Origin: Legionellaceae bacterium
GTDB taxonomy: Bacteria > Pseudomonadota > Gammaproteobacteria > Legionellales > Legionellaceae
Direction: 5' to 3'
DNA length: 64,000 nucleotides
Assembly (NCBI GenBank): GCA_029210085.1
Contig: JARGPP010000007.1
Location: 163,501-227,500, forward strand
Each line of letters opens with the position of its first letter. Position 1 is the first letter of the stretch. Position numbers and translations under genes: made by a program. This document shows, piece by piece, positions 53,384 through 63,035 of the stretch. The notes beneath the pieces were generated by a model that saw nothing but the letters and a program-made list of their open reading frames with translations, was not told where the DNA came from and ran no database searches.

Positions 53384-54388
53384 ACCTCAGTCCGGAGTTT
53401 TAAGTTCTACCAATAGGCAAGGGTTCCTCTGTTAGCAGTTTGACGGCTGATAACTTTAAAGGCTCAATGGTGTATGCTGCTAAAGCAGCCATTAGATTTA
53501 TCATGGCATTTAATACCGAACGATGACGTGTATGCCAAACGTGATATTTATGTTTCAAACAATCAAAAACGGTTTCAATTAAATTGCGCTGATTTAAGAG
53601 TTGTTTTTCAAGGCTACTTAAGGGCATCTTTTCCTTCATGTTTTTTCGTTTTCTAGTGATTAATTTCAATCCTTTTTTGAATAATTCGTCGAAAAGTTTC
53701 TTGCCGATATAGCCTTTATCACCAAAGGCAAGACCTTCGAGAGAGGAAAGCAGAGAACCCGCTGCAGACGCGTCATGCACGTTACCACGCGTTATTTTAA
53801 AAGCCATCAGCTCACCATCATTATTGATAACCACATGAAATTTTAAGCCAAAAAACCACCCGACAGATGTCCGTCCATACTCGGCTACCTCTCTAAAAAC
53901 TCTGTTACGCTTTGAGCGTTTTATATGGCATGCAGGCAAGCAACTTCCGTCGATATAATATATTCCTGTTTTTTTGCCACATTTGAGTTGTGTGAAGAGT
54001 GTCAAAGGAATAATTGCACGACTCATCAGCTCGGTGAAGCGCTGGTAACTTGGTATTTTAGGAAAGTATTTCTTCCAATACATCTGTAAAAAACGGGTAT
54101 AAAAAGTTTTAAAATTACGATGGCCAACCCTTTGAAACAAAACTTGGATGGTCATAATTTCACACACAGATATACAACTCGAGGGTCCACGTCGTCCTTT
54201 TGTAGGGCTAGTTAATAAGGGTTGGGGCATATTTTCCTCTAAATCCTTGCAAAAATCATCTGTTTCGCAAAAAATAGAGACCAGCTGACACTCCTTCAGC
54301 ATACTGAAATTCCTTTTAGACGAGAAAAATCAGTATGTTAGGGGCGTCATCTCCTTTTTCTAATATTTACTAAACTCCGAACTGGGGT
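53384..54388. mobile_element. IS982-family insertion sequence, apparently complete
   Basis: A 1005-base element bounded by 17-base inverted repeats: ACCTCAGTCCGGAGTTT (53384-53400) and AAACTCCGAACTGGGGT (54372-54388), matching at 15 of 17 when one is inverted. It holds a single full-length transposase. No target-site duplication was seen in the flanks, so the element is old, or arrived by recombination, or one end has been altered. Confidence 0.85.
53400..54302 (-). CDS. IS982-family transposase
   Basis: DDE transposase of 300 residues, full length for IS982. Family marks are YIDGSCLPACHIKRSKR (first Asp), GWFFGLKFHVVIN, GNVHDASAAG and FGDKGYIGKKLFDEL (second Asp), and NQRNLIETVFDCLKHKYH (Glu). 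The frame is intact, so it may be active. The first 24 residues (MLKECQLVSIFCETDDFCKDLEEN) may or may not be translated because a second ATG opens at the MPQPLL segment. Confidence 0.92.
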   Translation of the reverse strand: MLKECQLVSIFCETDDFCKDLEENMPQPLLTSPTKGRRGPSSCISVCEIMTIQVLFQRVGHRNFKTFYTRFLQMYWKKYFPKIPSYQRFTELMSRAIIPLTLFTQLKCGKKTGIYYIDGSCLPACHIKRSKRNRVFREVAEYGRTSVGWFFGLKFHVVINNDGELMAFKITRGNVHDASAAGSLLSSLEGLAFGDKGYIGKKLFDELFKKGLKLITRKRKNMKEKMPLSSLEKQLLNQRNLIETVFDCLKHKYHVWHTRHRSVLNAMINLMAALAAYTIEPLKLSAVKLLTEEPLPIGRT

Positions 54389-54468
54389 TAAAGAAAACAA
54401 TTAACACCTTGATTTATCAGCTCTTGTTAGCTGCTTAAATGGCTAAAATCGAGTATATAATTATGTCC

Positions 54469-54498
54469 TATAATAATTGATATATATATATATTTATT
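54469..54498 (+). promoter_or_regulatory. AT-rich promoter-like region with (TA)n run
   Basis: TATAAT at 54469-54474 followed by a TA dinucleotide run (54479-54493), 15-40 bases before the start of the repeat-protein gene. No -35 is convincing. TA runs can slip. Confidence 0.4.
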
Positions 54499-54508
54499 AA
54501 GTGAGTTT

Positions 54509-55912
54509 ATGACAAGCAAGATACAAGAAGCCGCTCAAAGGGCTCATAATTATGCTATGTCTAGGATCAGGTCATATGATATTGAGGATGGACTATCATA
54601 TGATGAAATAAAAAAAATAATTGAAGAAAGAAGTAATTCAATAAGAAAAGTTGCGGAGAGCATTAGGAGCAAGGCATCAAAACCCAGTGAAGATACTTCA
54701 CTTACTTCAAATGAAAAGATTGCTAGATTCTATGCAAGCAGTGTTTTGGATCAAGAGGGGAAAAAAGATAGCAATCAATACAATGATTTGGTTTTAGACT
54801 ATATAATTAATAATGAGCCAGATTTGCGTGCAGAAACCTTTCATGGAAGTGACGACATGGACAGTTCTGCATATAATGATTTTTGTGTAATTGGTAGATC
54901 CAGAGATGAAAATAGTAATCCTAAACACATAGATACGTGGGGAGATGATGCTTATTGTTGTACTCAGGGTGAGGATAAGGTAATACACTCTTCAAAGTTT
55001 TTGAATGGTATCGATAAAGAAATGCAAGAAAAAATATTGAAGCCAGACCCATATCTTACAACTGACAATAAAGATTTAACTGATGTAAAAAAGCATATGG
55101 ATGATTTAATTGATTTATATGAAAAAAAATCCGAGCACTTTGCAAGTGTTTTAACGAAATTTAAACAAGATGTAGAAAAATCTGAAGAAAGAGTTGCAAA
55201 GAACAAAGGAAAGCGGTCTAAAGAGAAGTCCGATGTTCTTAAGAATAAAATAAAAAATATTGATGCTGCAGTTGATAAGCTTCAACAAAAAGTTCCTGAT
55301 ACTCAGCTAACAAGAGAGGGCTATGTAGCACTTAAGAGTCAGCTCGAAGGAAACTTAAAAGATGCTAAGGATGTTACTCAATTCAACCAGGACGATTTGG
55401 GAAAATTAGACAGACACCGGAGCACAGCGCACGAAATTTATCGCAACTTGACGCTTGATGCAGCATCTGAGATAGAAAAAAAAACGGGTAGTAACCTTGA
55501 TGGTTTAAAAGACGAAAGAAAAGCTAAATCAGGGCGAGAAGCTAGGGCAGCCAGTACTATAGCTAACCTTGCACTGAAAAAAGAGCCCCCAGAAAAAAAG
55601 GCACAGCCTCCTGTTGATGTAAAAGAGCCCCCAGAAAAAAAGGCACAGCCTTCTGTTGATGTAAAAGAGCCTCCAGAAAGAAAGGCACAGCCTTCTGTTG
55701 ATGTAAAAGAGCCTAAAAAAGAGAATGTTACACCCAAACTAGGACTAATGCCAGATCTTGCCCCCAGCACGAAAGAAAAACTTTTGGCTGATATTCGAAA
55801 TTTACCTGACGCCCCATCTCACCCAGTTAGCCCTGGTGGTGTTAATGCTCCGAAGCCAACGGATCCGGAGCCAACGGCTCCGAAGCCAATGGCTCCGAAG
55901 CTTGGTATGTAA
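54509..55912 (+). CDS. AT-rich coiled-coil protein with 14-residue repeats, candidate effector
   Basis: A 467-residue, highly charged protein of unrecognised family, more AT-rich than its neighbours and next to IS982. The N-terminal part (1-160) contains YNDFCVIGRSRDEN ... TWGDDAYCC, which loosely resembles a conserved segment of some secreted cysteine-protease-like proteins but lacks the usual histidine. A coiled coil spans about 190-330. Three 14-residue repeats (KEPPEKKAQPSVDV type) occupy 358-399 and are 42-base repeats in DNA. Then KLLADIRNLP, a WH2-like helix, and a Pro/Lys tail (APKPMAPK). Acquisition by transfer is likely. Confidence 0.6.
   Translation: MTSKIQEAAQRAHNYAMSRIRSYDIEDGLSYDEIKKIIEERSNSIRKVAESIRSKASKPSEDTSLTSNEKIARFYASSVLDQEGKKDSNQYNDLVLDYIINNEPDLRAETFHGSDDMDSSAYNDFCVIGRSRDENSNPKHIDTWGDDAYCCTQGEDKVIHSSKFLNGIDKEMQEKILKPDPYLTTDNKDLTDVKKHMDDLIDLYEKKSEHFASVLTKFKQDVEKSEERVAKNKGKRSKEKSDVLKNKIKNIDAAVDKLQQKVPDTQLTREGYVALKSQLEGNLKDAKDVTQFNQDDLGKLDRHRSTAHEIYRNLTLDAASEIEKKTGSNLDGLKDERKAKSGREARAASTIANLALKKEPPEKKAQPPVDVKEPPEKKAQPSVDVKEPPERKAQPSVDVKEPKKENVTPKLGLMPDLAPSTKEKLLADIRNLPDAPSHPVSPGGVNAPKPTDPEPTAPKPMAPKLGM
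55580..55705 (+). repeat. Three 42-base tandem repeats in coding sequence
   Basis: Units at 55580-55621, 55622-55663 and 55664-55705, nearly identical, each encoding one 14-residue repeat; the next codons (KEP) begin a fourth copy that breaks off. Copy number could vary by slippage or recombination without changing frame. Confidence 0.9.
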
Positions 55913-56001
55913 GCAATATATGTTATGGCGTTACTACGTTCGCAAGGGCGTAGGTTTGGTCATGCGTTAAGGAAGGCCTTATGAGAAAGGGCTTTGAGCT
56001 G

Positions 56002-56673
56002 TTAAAGCACTGTATTGGCTTCTTTTTGGGCTTTTTCAAGTCGTTCTGGTGAGCCTGTATCAAACCAAAGGCCGGTGTAAATTTCCCCTGTTGCAATACC
56101 TTTATCAGCCGCCTCTTTGAGCCAAGGAATAAGGGAAGACCGTCCGCGAGGTTTTTGCTTAAATAATGAAGGATGGTAGCAAGCAATGCCTGAAAATATA
56201 GTATCTGCCTTGAGGTTATTGAGTTGTTGTGTGGGTGTTAAACTAAAATCAGACAATGTATGGCTTGGGGGCGTTTTAATTAAAACCAAATGAGCCGAAC
56301 TGTTTTTAGGGCAACTTATCTTTGAAAAATCATAGTGTGTGAATATATCGGCATTAATCGCTAAAAAAGGTTCATCACTGAGGTATGAAAGAGCGTTAAT
56401 GATGGTCCCGCCCGTATGTAAGCCACCGGGGGGCTCAGGAAGATACACAATGTTTAGAGCATCATATTTTTTTTGACGGATGTGTCGTTTGATTTGGTCG
56501 CCAAGATAAGCGTGATTAATCAGTACCCGTGTAATAGCGCTATTTGCAAGTTTTTCAAGGTGGTAATCAATGAGCGCCATACCATTGATAGGGCAGAGTG
56601 GCTTTGGAATGCTATCTGTGAGTGGGCGCAGGCGTAGGCCACGTCCTGCTGCAAAAAGAAGCGCTGTATTCAT
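56002..56673 (-). CDS. murU: MurNAc-1-phosphate uridylyltransferase
   Basis: Makes UDP-MurNAc from MurNAc-1-P and UTP in cell-wall recycling that bypasses de novo synthesis. The 223-residue nucleotidyltransferase has the signature AAGRGLRLRPLTDSIPKPL at 8-26, NADIF for the metal-binding Asp, and a C-terminal GLWFDTGSPERL. The start overlaps the amgK stop (ATGA). The pairing amgK-murU and position beside lptD are as in Pseudomonas, which makes this call more specific than a general sugar nucleotidyltransferase. Confidence 0.9.
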   Translation of the reverse strand: MNTALLFAAGRGLRLRPLTDSIPKPLCPINGMALIDYHLEKLANSAITRVLINHAYLGDQIKRHIRQKKYDALNIVYLPEPPGGLHTGGTIINALSYLSDEPFLAINADIFTHYDFSKISCPKNSSAHLVLIKTPPSHTLSDFSLTPTQQLNNLKADTIFSGIACYHPSLFKQKPRGRSSLIPWLKEAADKGIATGEIYTGLWFDTGSPERLEKAQKEANTVL

Positions 56674-57671
56674 CTGATTTTTTTCTCGCTAAAGGCTGGG
56701 TATACTCGATTTTGCATGAAACGATAGAGCGGTTGAAGGGTTTCATCATTTTTCAAGTGAGTTAAAATATAATTTAGGGTGAGCGGCAAGTCTTGCAGAT
56801 AACGCGGTTTGCCGTCGCGTTGGTCCAGTCGGCAGAAAATACCTAATATTTTGAGGTGGCGTTGTAGGCCACAGAGATGAAAGCCATGCTCAAAAGCGTC
56901 TCTTGACCAGCCGTGATTGTCGGGTAAAGTCTCGTAAAAAGTATTCAGCCATTGAAGGCGTGTGGTTTCAGGCCATTCAACATAGGCGTCTTTTAGCAGT
57001 GATGCTAAATCATAAGTGAACGGTCCAAGCATGGCATCTTGAAAATCAAGTACGCCAATGGTTGGATTATCCGTTGGGCCAATCAATGCAATATTACGAG
57101 AATGATAATCACTGTGTATGAAACATTGAGGCTGTTTCATTATTTGCTCAGTGATGTGAGTGAGCGCATAATTCAAAAGGTTTTCTTCTATATTACTCAG
57201 TGTAATACCGAGCCATCGCTCTAAAAACCAGGTACGAAATAATTGTAATTCGTCTTCCATTACACGCAAATTAAAGTGAACCAGCTCGGGCTGATGGATA
57301 GAGCACTGCTGCATACTATGTAAAGTTTGTAAGGCTTGCTGATAATGTTGATGTGTTTGATTGGATGTGATGTCGTCTAATAGGAGGGCATCGCCAAAAT
57401 CTTCTAGTAAGGCAAAACCTTGTTTAACATCAAAAGCAAGAATTTCTGGGGTTCTAACACCCGCTGAGGCTAATGTTTTTGCAATTTCAATAAAGGGTGT
57501 GAGGCCCTCTTGTCCGGGGGGAGCATCCATCACCACATGGCTTGATGTGTCATGATGCACTCGGAAATATCGGCGAAAACTTGCATCTCCTGCTATGGGG
57601 GTGAGTCTAAAAGTTGAAATATTATCCAGACTGTTTAACCATGTATGCAGTGCGTTCTGTCGTGTAAGCAT
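56670..57671 (-). CDS. amgK: MurNAc/GlcNAc anomeric kinase AmgK
   Basis: Phosphorylates MurNAc at C1, giving MurNAc-1-P for MurU. The 333-residue protein has the aminoglycoside-phosphotransferase fold: an N-lobe with ASFRRYFRV, VMDAPP, the catalytic HSDYHSRNI motif and the metal-binding GVLDFQDAMLGP. It reads divergently from lptD with 87 bases between the two starts. Recycling genes amgK-murU next to lptD are typical of many proteobacteria that lack the nagZ-murQ route. Confidence 0.9.
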   Translation of the reverse strand: MLTRQNALHTWLNSLDNISTFRLTPIAGDASFRRYFRVHHDTSSHVVMDAPPGQEGLTPFIEIAKTLASAGVRTPEILAFDVKQGFALLEDFGDALLLDDITSNQTHQHYQQALQTLHSMQQCSIHQPELVHFNLRVMEDELQLFRTWFLERWLGITLSNIEENLLNYALTHITEQIMKQPQCFIHSDYHSRNIALIGPTDNPTIGVLDFQDAMLGPFTYDLASLLKDAYVEWPETTRLQWLNTFYETLPDNHGWSRDAFEHGFHLCGLQRHLKILGIFCRLDQRDGKPRYLQDLPLTLNYILTHLKNDETLQPLYRFMQNRVYPAFSEKKIR

Positions 57672-57758
57672 GATATACTTTTTGCCCTTTCGAACTTTGA
57701 TATTTTTTTTGCATCATAAGGCATTTTTGTGGCGCTGAACATGGGAGGTGACAGGATA

Positions 57759-60272
57759 TTGTGTTTTGGACAGAAGTTCATTGGGTTCTGTTTAGGAATG
57801 AGTCTTGTTTCGACGAGTTTTGCATCTTCTGATTCTATCGATGTGGTTCAGGCGTGCGTGATTGCACCTGATAAAACGTGGGATACGGCAGATCGTGCTC
57901 AAATTGCCTCATGCTTAGGTTGGAAAGATGATCAACGTTATCCAATCTGTCATGGGTCATATCAAGCATCTCCACGTGTTGATTCGGTTAGGGCAGACAA
58001 TAAACCATTAATCGAGGTGCGAGCAGATAATGTTTCATTTGTGTCGGCAGGCCGCTCTAAATTATCGGGTCATGTAGAAGTACAACATGAAGAACGTGTC
58101 GTTTCAGCAGACACAGCATATCTTTATCGTGATCCTAAAACGCAGCATGTGACTGAAGTTGAGTTGTTGAAAGATGTGATTTACATTGAGCCAGGCCGTT
58201 TTATGCGGGCGCGTCGTGTTCAATTAAATCCTAAGGATAAAAGTGGCACAATAGACAATGCGTTATATCGTTTTGAGCATCAACATGCGCATGCAAGTTT
58301 ACCGGCATTTGGGAAAGCTGATTTAATTCAGCGTTTTAAAAATCGTGATTTGTTGTTACGAGGGGCGACATACACCACATGCTCCCCTAAAGATAATGCT
58401 TGGGCCATTCGGGCGAGAGAAATTAAATTATATGATGCAAAAGGGAAAGCGGTTGCACGAGATGCAGTCTTAGCATTTCGAGATACTCCGGTGCTTTATA
58501 CACCTTATTTAAGTTTTCCGACAACAAAAGAGCGAAAATCAGGCTTTTTGATGCCAACGTCGGGTTATTCTAATATTGGTGGCGGGGATATAACGTTCCC
58601 TTATTATTGGAATATGGCGCCTAATTATGATGCAACTATTTTGCCACGTATTTATACGCGTCGAGGATTTATGATGGGCGGAGATACTCGGTTTTTGACA
58701 GCGCATAGTAAAGGTACTTTAGGGGGAAATTTTTTGCCGGGCGATAGGGCATTTCGAGAGTATCTTAAAGTGCATGAAACCAGTTATCCTCAGCTGCGAG
58801 GGGTATCTGATAGCCGTTGGTCTGTTTTTTTTCGTGAAACAACCGACTTTAGTGACAGATTAAAACTTAATATTAATTATCAGCAAATTTCGGACGATTA
58901 TTTTTTACAAGATTTTAGTAATAACATGACGGTTATGACAGAAAGTCAATTGTTGCAGGAAGGCACTTTAACGTATCAGGGCGAACATTGGTTTGCACGC
59001 GGGATGATGCAAGCGTACCAAACCGTGAATCCCATTAATCAAAGTCCGGTGAGTGATATTTATCAGCGGTTACCTCAATTACAATTGCGTGGTGAATATG
59101 ACAAATTGCCCTTGAATAGTCATTTTGAGGTGCGCGCGCAGTACGATATGTTTCACTGGCCTAACAACCTCATTCCATTAAAACTGCAAGGTTCTCGATA
59201 TCATGTTAACCCCGTATTGTCGCTTGACTATCGAAAACCATGGGGATATATCACGCCTGAGGTTCAGCTGGTTGAAAATCATTATGATTTAGAATCAAAA
59301 AATAAAGTGTATAACCCTTCATTTAATCATGCTATTCCGCGGTACAGTACGGATACAGGATTAACCTTTGAACGTGAAGCCATGTGGCAGGGCGCGCGAT
59401 ATACGCAAACATTTGAGCCTCGACTATATTATTTGTATGTGCCGTATCAGAATCAATCGAATATTCCGACGTTTGATTCTGCGTATATGATTTTTCGTTA
59501 TGAGCAACTCTTCCGCCCAAACCGTTTTTCTGGTTTTGATAGAATTTCTGATGGTAATCAATTGGCATATGCATTTAGGACCCGCCTTTTGGCAGACAAT
59601 GACGGCGAAGAAAAAATGAGTTTCTCTGTTGGGCAATTGCGATATTTTTCGAACCGACAAGTTCAGCTATGTTATGCCATTGATGGGCAGTGCATGGATG
59701 ATTCAAGAATGCTCGGATATACTTCGCCTGTATCACGTTCATCTCCCATTGCATCTGTGATTAGTTATAGTTTGAGTCCGGTGTGGACGATGAGTGGAAG
59801 CTGGTCATTTGATGTGTTTCAAAATGCAACGAATAATGCTGATATGAGCATGAAATATGAGCCTGAAAAGAATCACATTTTAAGACTGATGTATTCATAT
59901 TTAGTGGATGCGAATTTAATCGAAGGCTTAAACGGTGAAGAAAATCTAACAGCAGAGCATCAAGCAACGGTTGCTTTTGCGTGGCCACTGAATGATCATT
60001 GGAGCACAGTGGGTGTATATAGTTATAATATCAGTGAAGGTTATGATATGGTTTCTTTTTTGGGCTTGCAGTATGAAAGTTGTTGCTGGGCTGTACGTGC
60101 ATTTGCGGGACGTGCATTTAACAGTTTGACGTTAGACCGAGATGGTTCAGAGTATAATAATAGTGTTTATATTCAAGTTTTACTCAAAGGACTAGGCTCT
60201 GTATCAAGTAATGATCCAGCATCGACCATTCGTACGTATTTGCCGACGTATAAAGACTTATTTCACCATTAG
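57759..60272 (+). CDS. lptD: LPS-assembly protein LptD
   Basis: Outer-membrane barrel that inserts LPS into the outer leaflet. The 837-residue product has a signal peptide (CFGQKFIGFCLGMSL... cut after TSFA), a cysteine-bearing N-terminal segment (QACVIAP, ASCLGW, ICHGSY), the OstA-type beta-jellyroll (RADNVSFVSAGRSKLSGHVEV) and a C-terminal barrel with YESCCWAVR, whose cysteines could form the disulfides needed for activation. The frame opens at GTG 57729, but GGAGGTG at 57744-57750 best serves TTG 57759, 9 bases on. First gene of lptD-surA-pdxA-folA. Confidence 0.93.
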   Translation: MCFGQKFIGFCLGMSLVSTSFASSDSIDVVQACVIAPDKTWDTADRAQIASCLGWKDDQRYPICHGSYQASPRVDSVRADNKPLIEVRADNVSFVSAGRSKLSGHVEVQHEERVVSADTAYLYRDPKTQHVTEVELLKDVIYIEPGRFMRARRVQLNPKDKSGTIDNALYRFEHQHAHASLPAFGKADLIQRFKNRDLLLRGATYTTCSPKDNAWAIRAREIKLYDAKGKAVARDAVLAFRDTPVLYTPYLSFPTTKERKSGFLMPTSGYSNIGGGDITFPYYWNMAPNYDATILPRIYTRRGFMMGGDTRFLTAHSKGTLGGNFLPGDRAFREYLKVHETSYPQLRGVSDSRWSVFFRETTDFSDRLKLNINYQQISDDYFLQDFSNNMTVMTESQLLQEGTLTYQGEHWFARGMMQAYQTVNPINQSPVSDIYQRLPQLQLRGEYDKLPLNSHFEVRAQYDMFHWPNNLIPLKLQGSRYHVNPVLSLDYRKPWGYITPEVQLVENHYDLESKNKVYNPSFNHAIPRYSTDTGLTFEREAMWQGARYTQTFEPRLYYLYVPYQNQSNIPTFDSAYMIFRYEQLFRPNRFSGFDRISDGNQLAYAFRTRLLADNDGEEKMSFSVGQLRYFSNRQVQLCYAIDGQCMDDSRMLGYTSPVSRSSPIASVISYSLSPVWTMSGSWSFDVFQNATNNADMSMKYEPEKNHILRLMYSYLVDANLIEGLNGEENLTAEHQATVAFAWPLNDHWSTVGVYSYNISEGYDMVSFLGLQYESCCWAVRAFAGRAFNSLTLDRDGSEYNNSVYIQVLLKGLGSVSSNDPASTIRTYLPTYKDLFHH

Positions 60273-60299
60273 GATGATTGTAAATTAGAGGGTTTTATC

Positions 60300-61580
60300 A
60301 TGAAGAAGTGGTTGGGTTTAATTTTACTGGGATGTTCTTTTTGTGTGATGGCTGAACGTTTGGATAGTGTTGTAGCCGTGGTCAATGATGCGGTGGTGAC
60401 ACAAAGTGAGCTTGATAAGCAACTCACGATGTGGCGTAAACAATTGCAAGCGAAGCAAACACAGATGCCCCCAGAAAATGTTTTACAAAAACAAGTGCTC
60501 GATCGTTTAATCAATGAGTCGCTTCAGCTTCAGATGGCAAAACACAGCGGCATTATGATTGATGATTCCGAGATAGATGACACAGTTGCCAAAATTGCAA
60601 AAGAAAATCATTTATCATTGACTGCATTTCGAGAGGCCTTAAAAAAAGAAGGTTTAGCATTTGATGAGTATCGTGAAACCCTACGTAAAGAAATGGCGAT
60701 GGCGCGTGTACAGCAGCAGGCAGTTGGCCACGATGTGATGGTTTCAGCAGAGCAAGTTGAAGACTATTTAAAAACATCAACCGCGTTAGAAAAAACGACA
60801 CAGGGCTTTCATGTGCAGCATATTGTGATTCCTTTAGATGATGAGCCAACGCCTGAGCAATTACGCGGTGCTGAAAAGAAAGCACAAAGTGTTCTTAAGA
60901 AAGTAAAAGAAGGTGTGAGTTTTGAGCAAGTAGCAGTGATAGAGTCAGATGACAATTATGCATTAGACAGTGCAGATTTAGGCGAGCGTCATTTAGCAGA
61001 GTTACCCGATGTTTTTGCAAAGCGTGTGACCCGCATGAAAGTAGGAGAGGTTGCAGGGCCGCTACGAACCGGTAATGGGTTGCAGCTCATTAAATTAGTG
61101 TCCGTGAGTACGGCAGACAAACACCATGAGGTTATGAAAACACATGCAAGGCATATTTTGATTAAGCAAGATGCCAGCACAACAGAAGAGCAAGCAAGAA
61201 AACGTATCGATAATTTATATGAGCAGTTGAAATCTGGAAAATCATTTGCAGATTTAGCCACGCAATACTCAATGGACTTAGCCAGTGCACCTCAAGGTGG
61301 AGATTTAGGATGGGTCACACCTGAAGAGTTAGTGCCTGCTTTTGCAGAAGTGATGATAGGACTGCCTGTGAAAACAATCAGTCGGCCGATTAAGACAAAT
61401 TTTGGATGGCATTTAATTGAAGTGGTTGAGCGTAAAAACATAGATGATTCGGATGCTTATCAACGGCAGCAAGTACGTCAGTTTTTACATCAGCGAAAGT
61501 TTATGGAAGCCATTGAGAGTTGGCAACAGCATGTTCGCAGCACTTCTTATATTCAAATTCTTAAGAAAGATCTTGCATGA
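60300..61580 (+). CDS. surA: Periplasmic chaperone/peptidyl-prolyl isomerase SurA
   Basis: Folds outer-membrane proteins including LptD. The 426-residue protein has a signal peptide (MKKWLGLILLGCSFCVMA), the N-terminal chaperone helices (LDSVVAVVNDAVVTQSELD), and two parvulin domains beginning near residues 169 (FHVQHIVIPL) and 281 (HARHILIKQD). Standard size (E. coli 428). Starts 27 bases after lptD and overlaps pdxA by 4 bases (ATGA). Confidence 0.96.
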   Translation: MKKWLGLILLGCSFCVMAERLDSVVAVVNDAVVTQSELDKQLTMWRKQLQAKQTQMPPENVLQKQVLDRLINESLQLQMAKHSGIMIDDSEIDDTVAKIAKENHLSLTAFREALKKEGLAFDEYRETLRKEMAMARVQQQAVGHDVMVSAEQVEDYLKTSTALEKTTQGFHVQHIVIPLDDEPTPEQLRGAEKKAQSVLKKVKEGVSFEQVAVIESDDNYALDSADLGERHLAELPDVFAKRVTRMKVGEVAGPLRTGNGLQLIKLVSVSTADKHHEVMKTHARHILIKQDASTTEEQARKRIDNLYEQLKSGKSFADLATQYSMDLASAPQGGDLGWVTPEELVPAFAEVMIGLPVKTISRPIKTNFGWHLIEVVERKNIDDSDAYQRQQVRQFLHQRKFMEAIESWQQHVRSTSYIQILKKDLA

Positions 61581-62560
61581 AACCACTTTTAGTCAGTATG
61601 GGGGAACCCGCAGGGATTGGACCTGATGTGTGTCTTGCACTTGCAGGTCATCAAATTCCACTGGTTATTTTGGGAGATAAAACGTTACTGCATGCACGTG
61701 CAAATCAGCTTGGGCTATCGGTGACATTACATGAGTATGTGCCTGGCAGTATGCCTGTTGTGGCTAAGGGACAATTGACCGTGTTAACGCGACCTGGCTT
61801 AAGAGCAGTTGAGGCTGGTGTCTTAAATCAAGATAATGCTGCTTATGTGATGCATCTATTAGAAGAGGCGGTCAGACTTTGTTTAGCAGCTGAGTTCCAA
61901 GCATTGGTCACAGCGCCAGTTCATAAAGGTGTTTTGAATGATGCGGGCTTTAGTTTTACAGGCCATACTGAGTTTTTAGCTAGGGCCTGTGGTGTTGAAG
62001 AGGTTGTGATGTTGCTTGCAAGTGATACGATGCGTATGGCTTTGGTCACGACGCATTTACCGCTAAGAGATGTTGCTGCTGCCATCACACCTGCGCGCCT
62101 TGATAAAACCATTCGCATTCTAAACACGTCATTGCAGCGTGACTTTGGTGTGGACTCTCCTCAAATTGGGGTGGCAGGACTGAATCCTCATGCAGGAGAA
62201 TCAGGACATTTGGGACGTGAAGAGATTGATGTGATTTCACCCGCACTCGATGTTTTACGACATGAAGGATTTAAGTTACGAGGACCTTTGCCTGCTGACA
62301 CCTTATTTACGTCGCAAGGTATGCAAGGGTGTGATGCTTTACTCGCTATGTATCATGATCAAGGGTTATCTGTTTTGAAGTATGCAAGCTTTGGTCGGGC
62401 GGTAAATATTACTTTAGGTTTACCGATGATTAGGACTTCCGTTGATCATGGTACGGCGCTTGATTTAGCGGGGAGTGGGCGTGCGTATGCAGGGAGCTTG
62501 ATTGCGGCAGTCAATCAAGCGGCAGATATGGCGATTTATCGGGAGGGAGTATATGTCTAA
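61577..62560 (+). CDS. pdxA: 4-hydroxythreonine-4-phosphate dehydrogenase
   Basis: NAD-dependent oxidation in the DXP-dependent pyridoxal phosphate route. The 327-residue protein has MGEPAGIGPD at the start, VTAPVHKGVLNDAGFSFTGHTEFLA with the metal and substrate ligands, GLNPHAGE and YHDQGLSVLKY, and RTSVDHGTALDLAG near the end. Coupled to surA by ATGA, and overlapped at its end by folA by 8 bases. Confidence 0.97.
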   Translation: MKPLLVSMGEPAGIGPDVCLALAGHQIPLVILGDKTLLHARANQLGLSVTLHEYVPGSMPVVAKGQLTVLTRPGLRAVEAGVLNQDNAAYVMHLLEEAVRLCLAAEFQALVTAPVHKGVLNDAGFSFTGHTEFLARACGVEEVVMLLASDTMRMALVTTHLPLRDVAAAITPARLDKTIRILNTSLQRDFGVDSPQIGVAGLNPHAGESGHLGREEIDVISPALDVLRHEGFKLRGPLPADTLFTSQGMQGCDALLAMYHDQGLSVLKYASFGRAVNITLGLPMIRTSVDHGTALDLAGSGRAYAGSLIAAVNQAADMAIYREGVYV

Positions 62561-63035
62561 AGTCAGTTTAATTGTTGCAGTTGATGAGCATGATGGTATG
62601 GGGTTTAAGAACACGCTACCTTGGCATCTTCCCGCTGATTTGGCTCATTTTAAAATACACACTTTAGGTAAACCGATTATTATGGGGCGAAAAACATTCG
62701 AATCGATTGGACGCCCATTGCCTGGACGTCTAAATGTTGTTTTAAGTCAACGTGACTTTAAAGCTGAAGGCGTATCTGTTGTATCCAGTTTAGATGCAGC
62801 GTTTGCACTAACAGCTGATGCTCCTGAAGTGATGGTCATAGGAGGTGCCGCAGTTTTTCAAGAAGCATTGAGCGTTGCAGCATGTATTTATTTAACACGC
62901 GTACATGATATTTTTGATGCAGATGTGTTTTTTCCAAAATTAGATAAAAAAATATGGCATGGCGAGTTATTAAGTGAGCATGCAGCAGATGCGGCTAATC
63001 CTCATGACTTAAGTTTCTATTGTTATACAAAATAA
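62553..63035 (+). CDS. folA: Dihydrofolate reductase
   Basis: NADPH-dependent reduction of dihydrofolate. The 160-residue protein has IVAVDEHDGMGFKNTLPWHLPADLAHFK with the catalytic Asp, MGRKTFESIGRPLPGR for NADPH, VIGGAAVF and the TRVHDIFDADVFFP segment. The frame opens earlier at 62502, but GGGAGG at 62541 and the family N-terminus select ATG 62553. It overlaps the pdxA stop, so it belongs to the lptD-surA-pdxA run. Similar to E. coli FolA in length (159). Confidence 0.96.
   Translation: MSKVSLIVAVDEHDGMGFKNTLPWHLPADLAHFKIHTLGKPIIMGRKTFESIGRPLPGRLNVVLSQRDFKAEGVSVVSSLDAAFALTADAPEVMVIGGAAVFQEALSVAACIYLTRVHDIFDADVFFPKLDKKIWHGELLSEHAADAANPHDLSFYCYTK

Noticed and set aside
55580..55705. Short regular repeats as a possible CRISPR array
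   Set aside because: The repeats are head-to-tail without spacers and keep one reading frame; they encode protein repeats.
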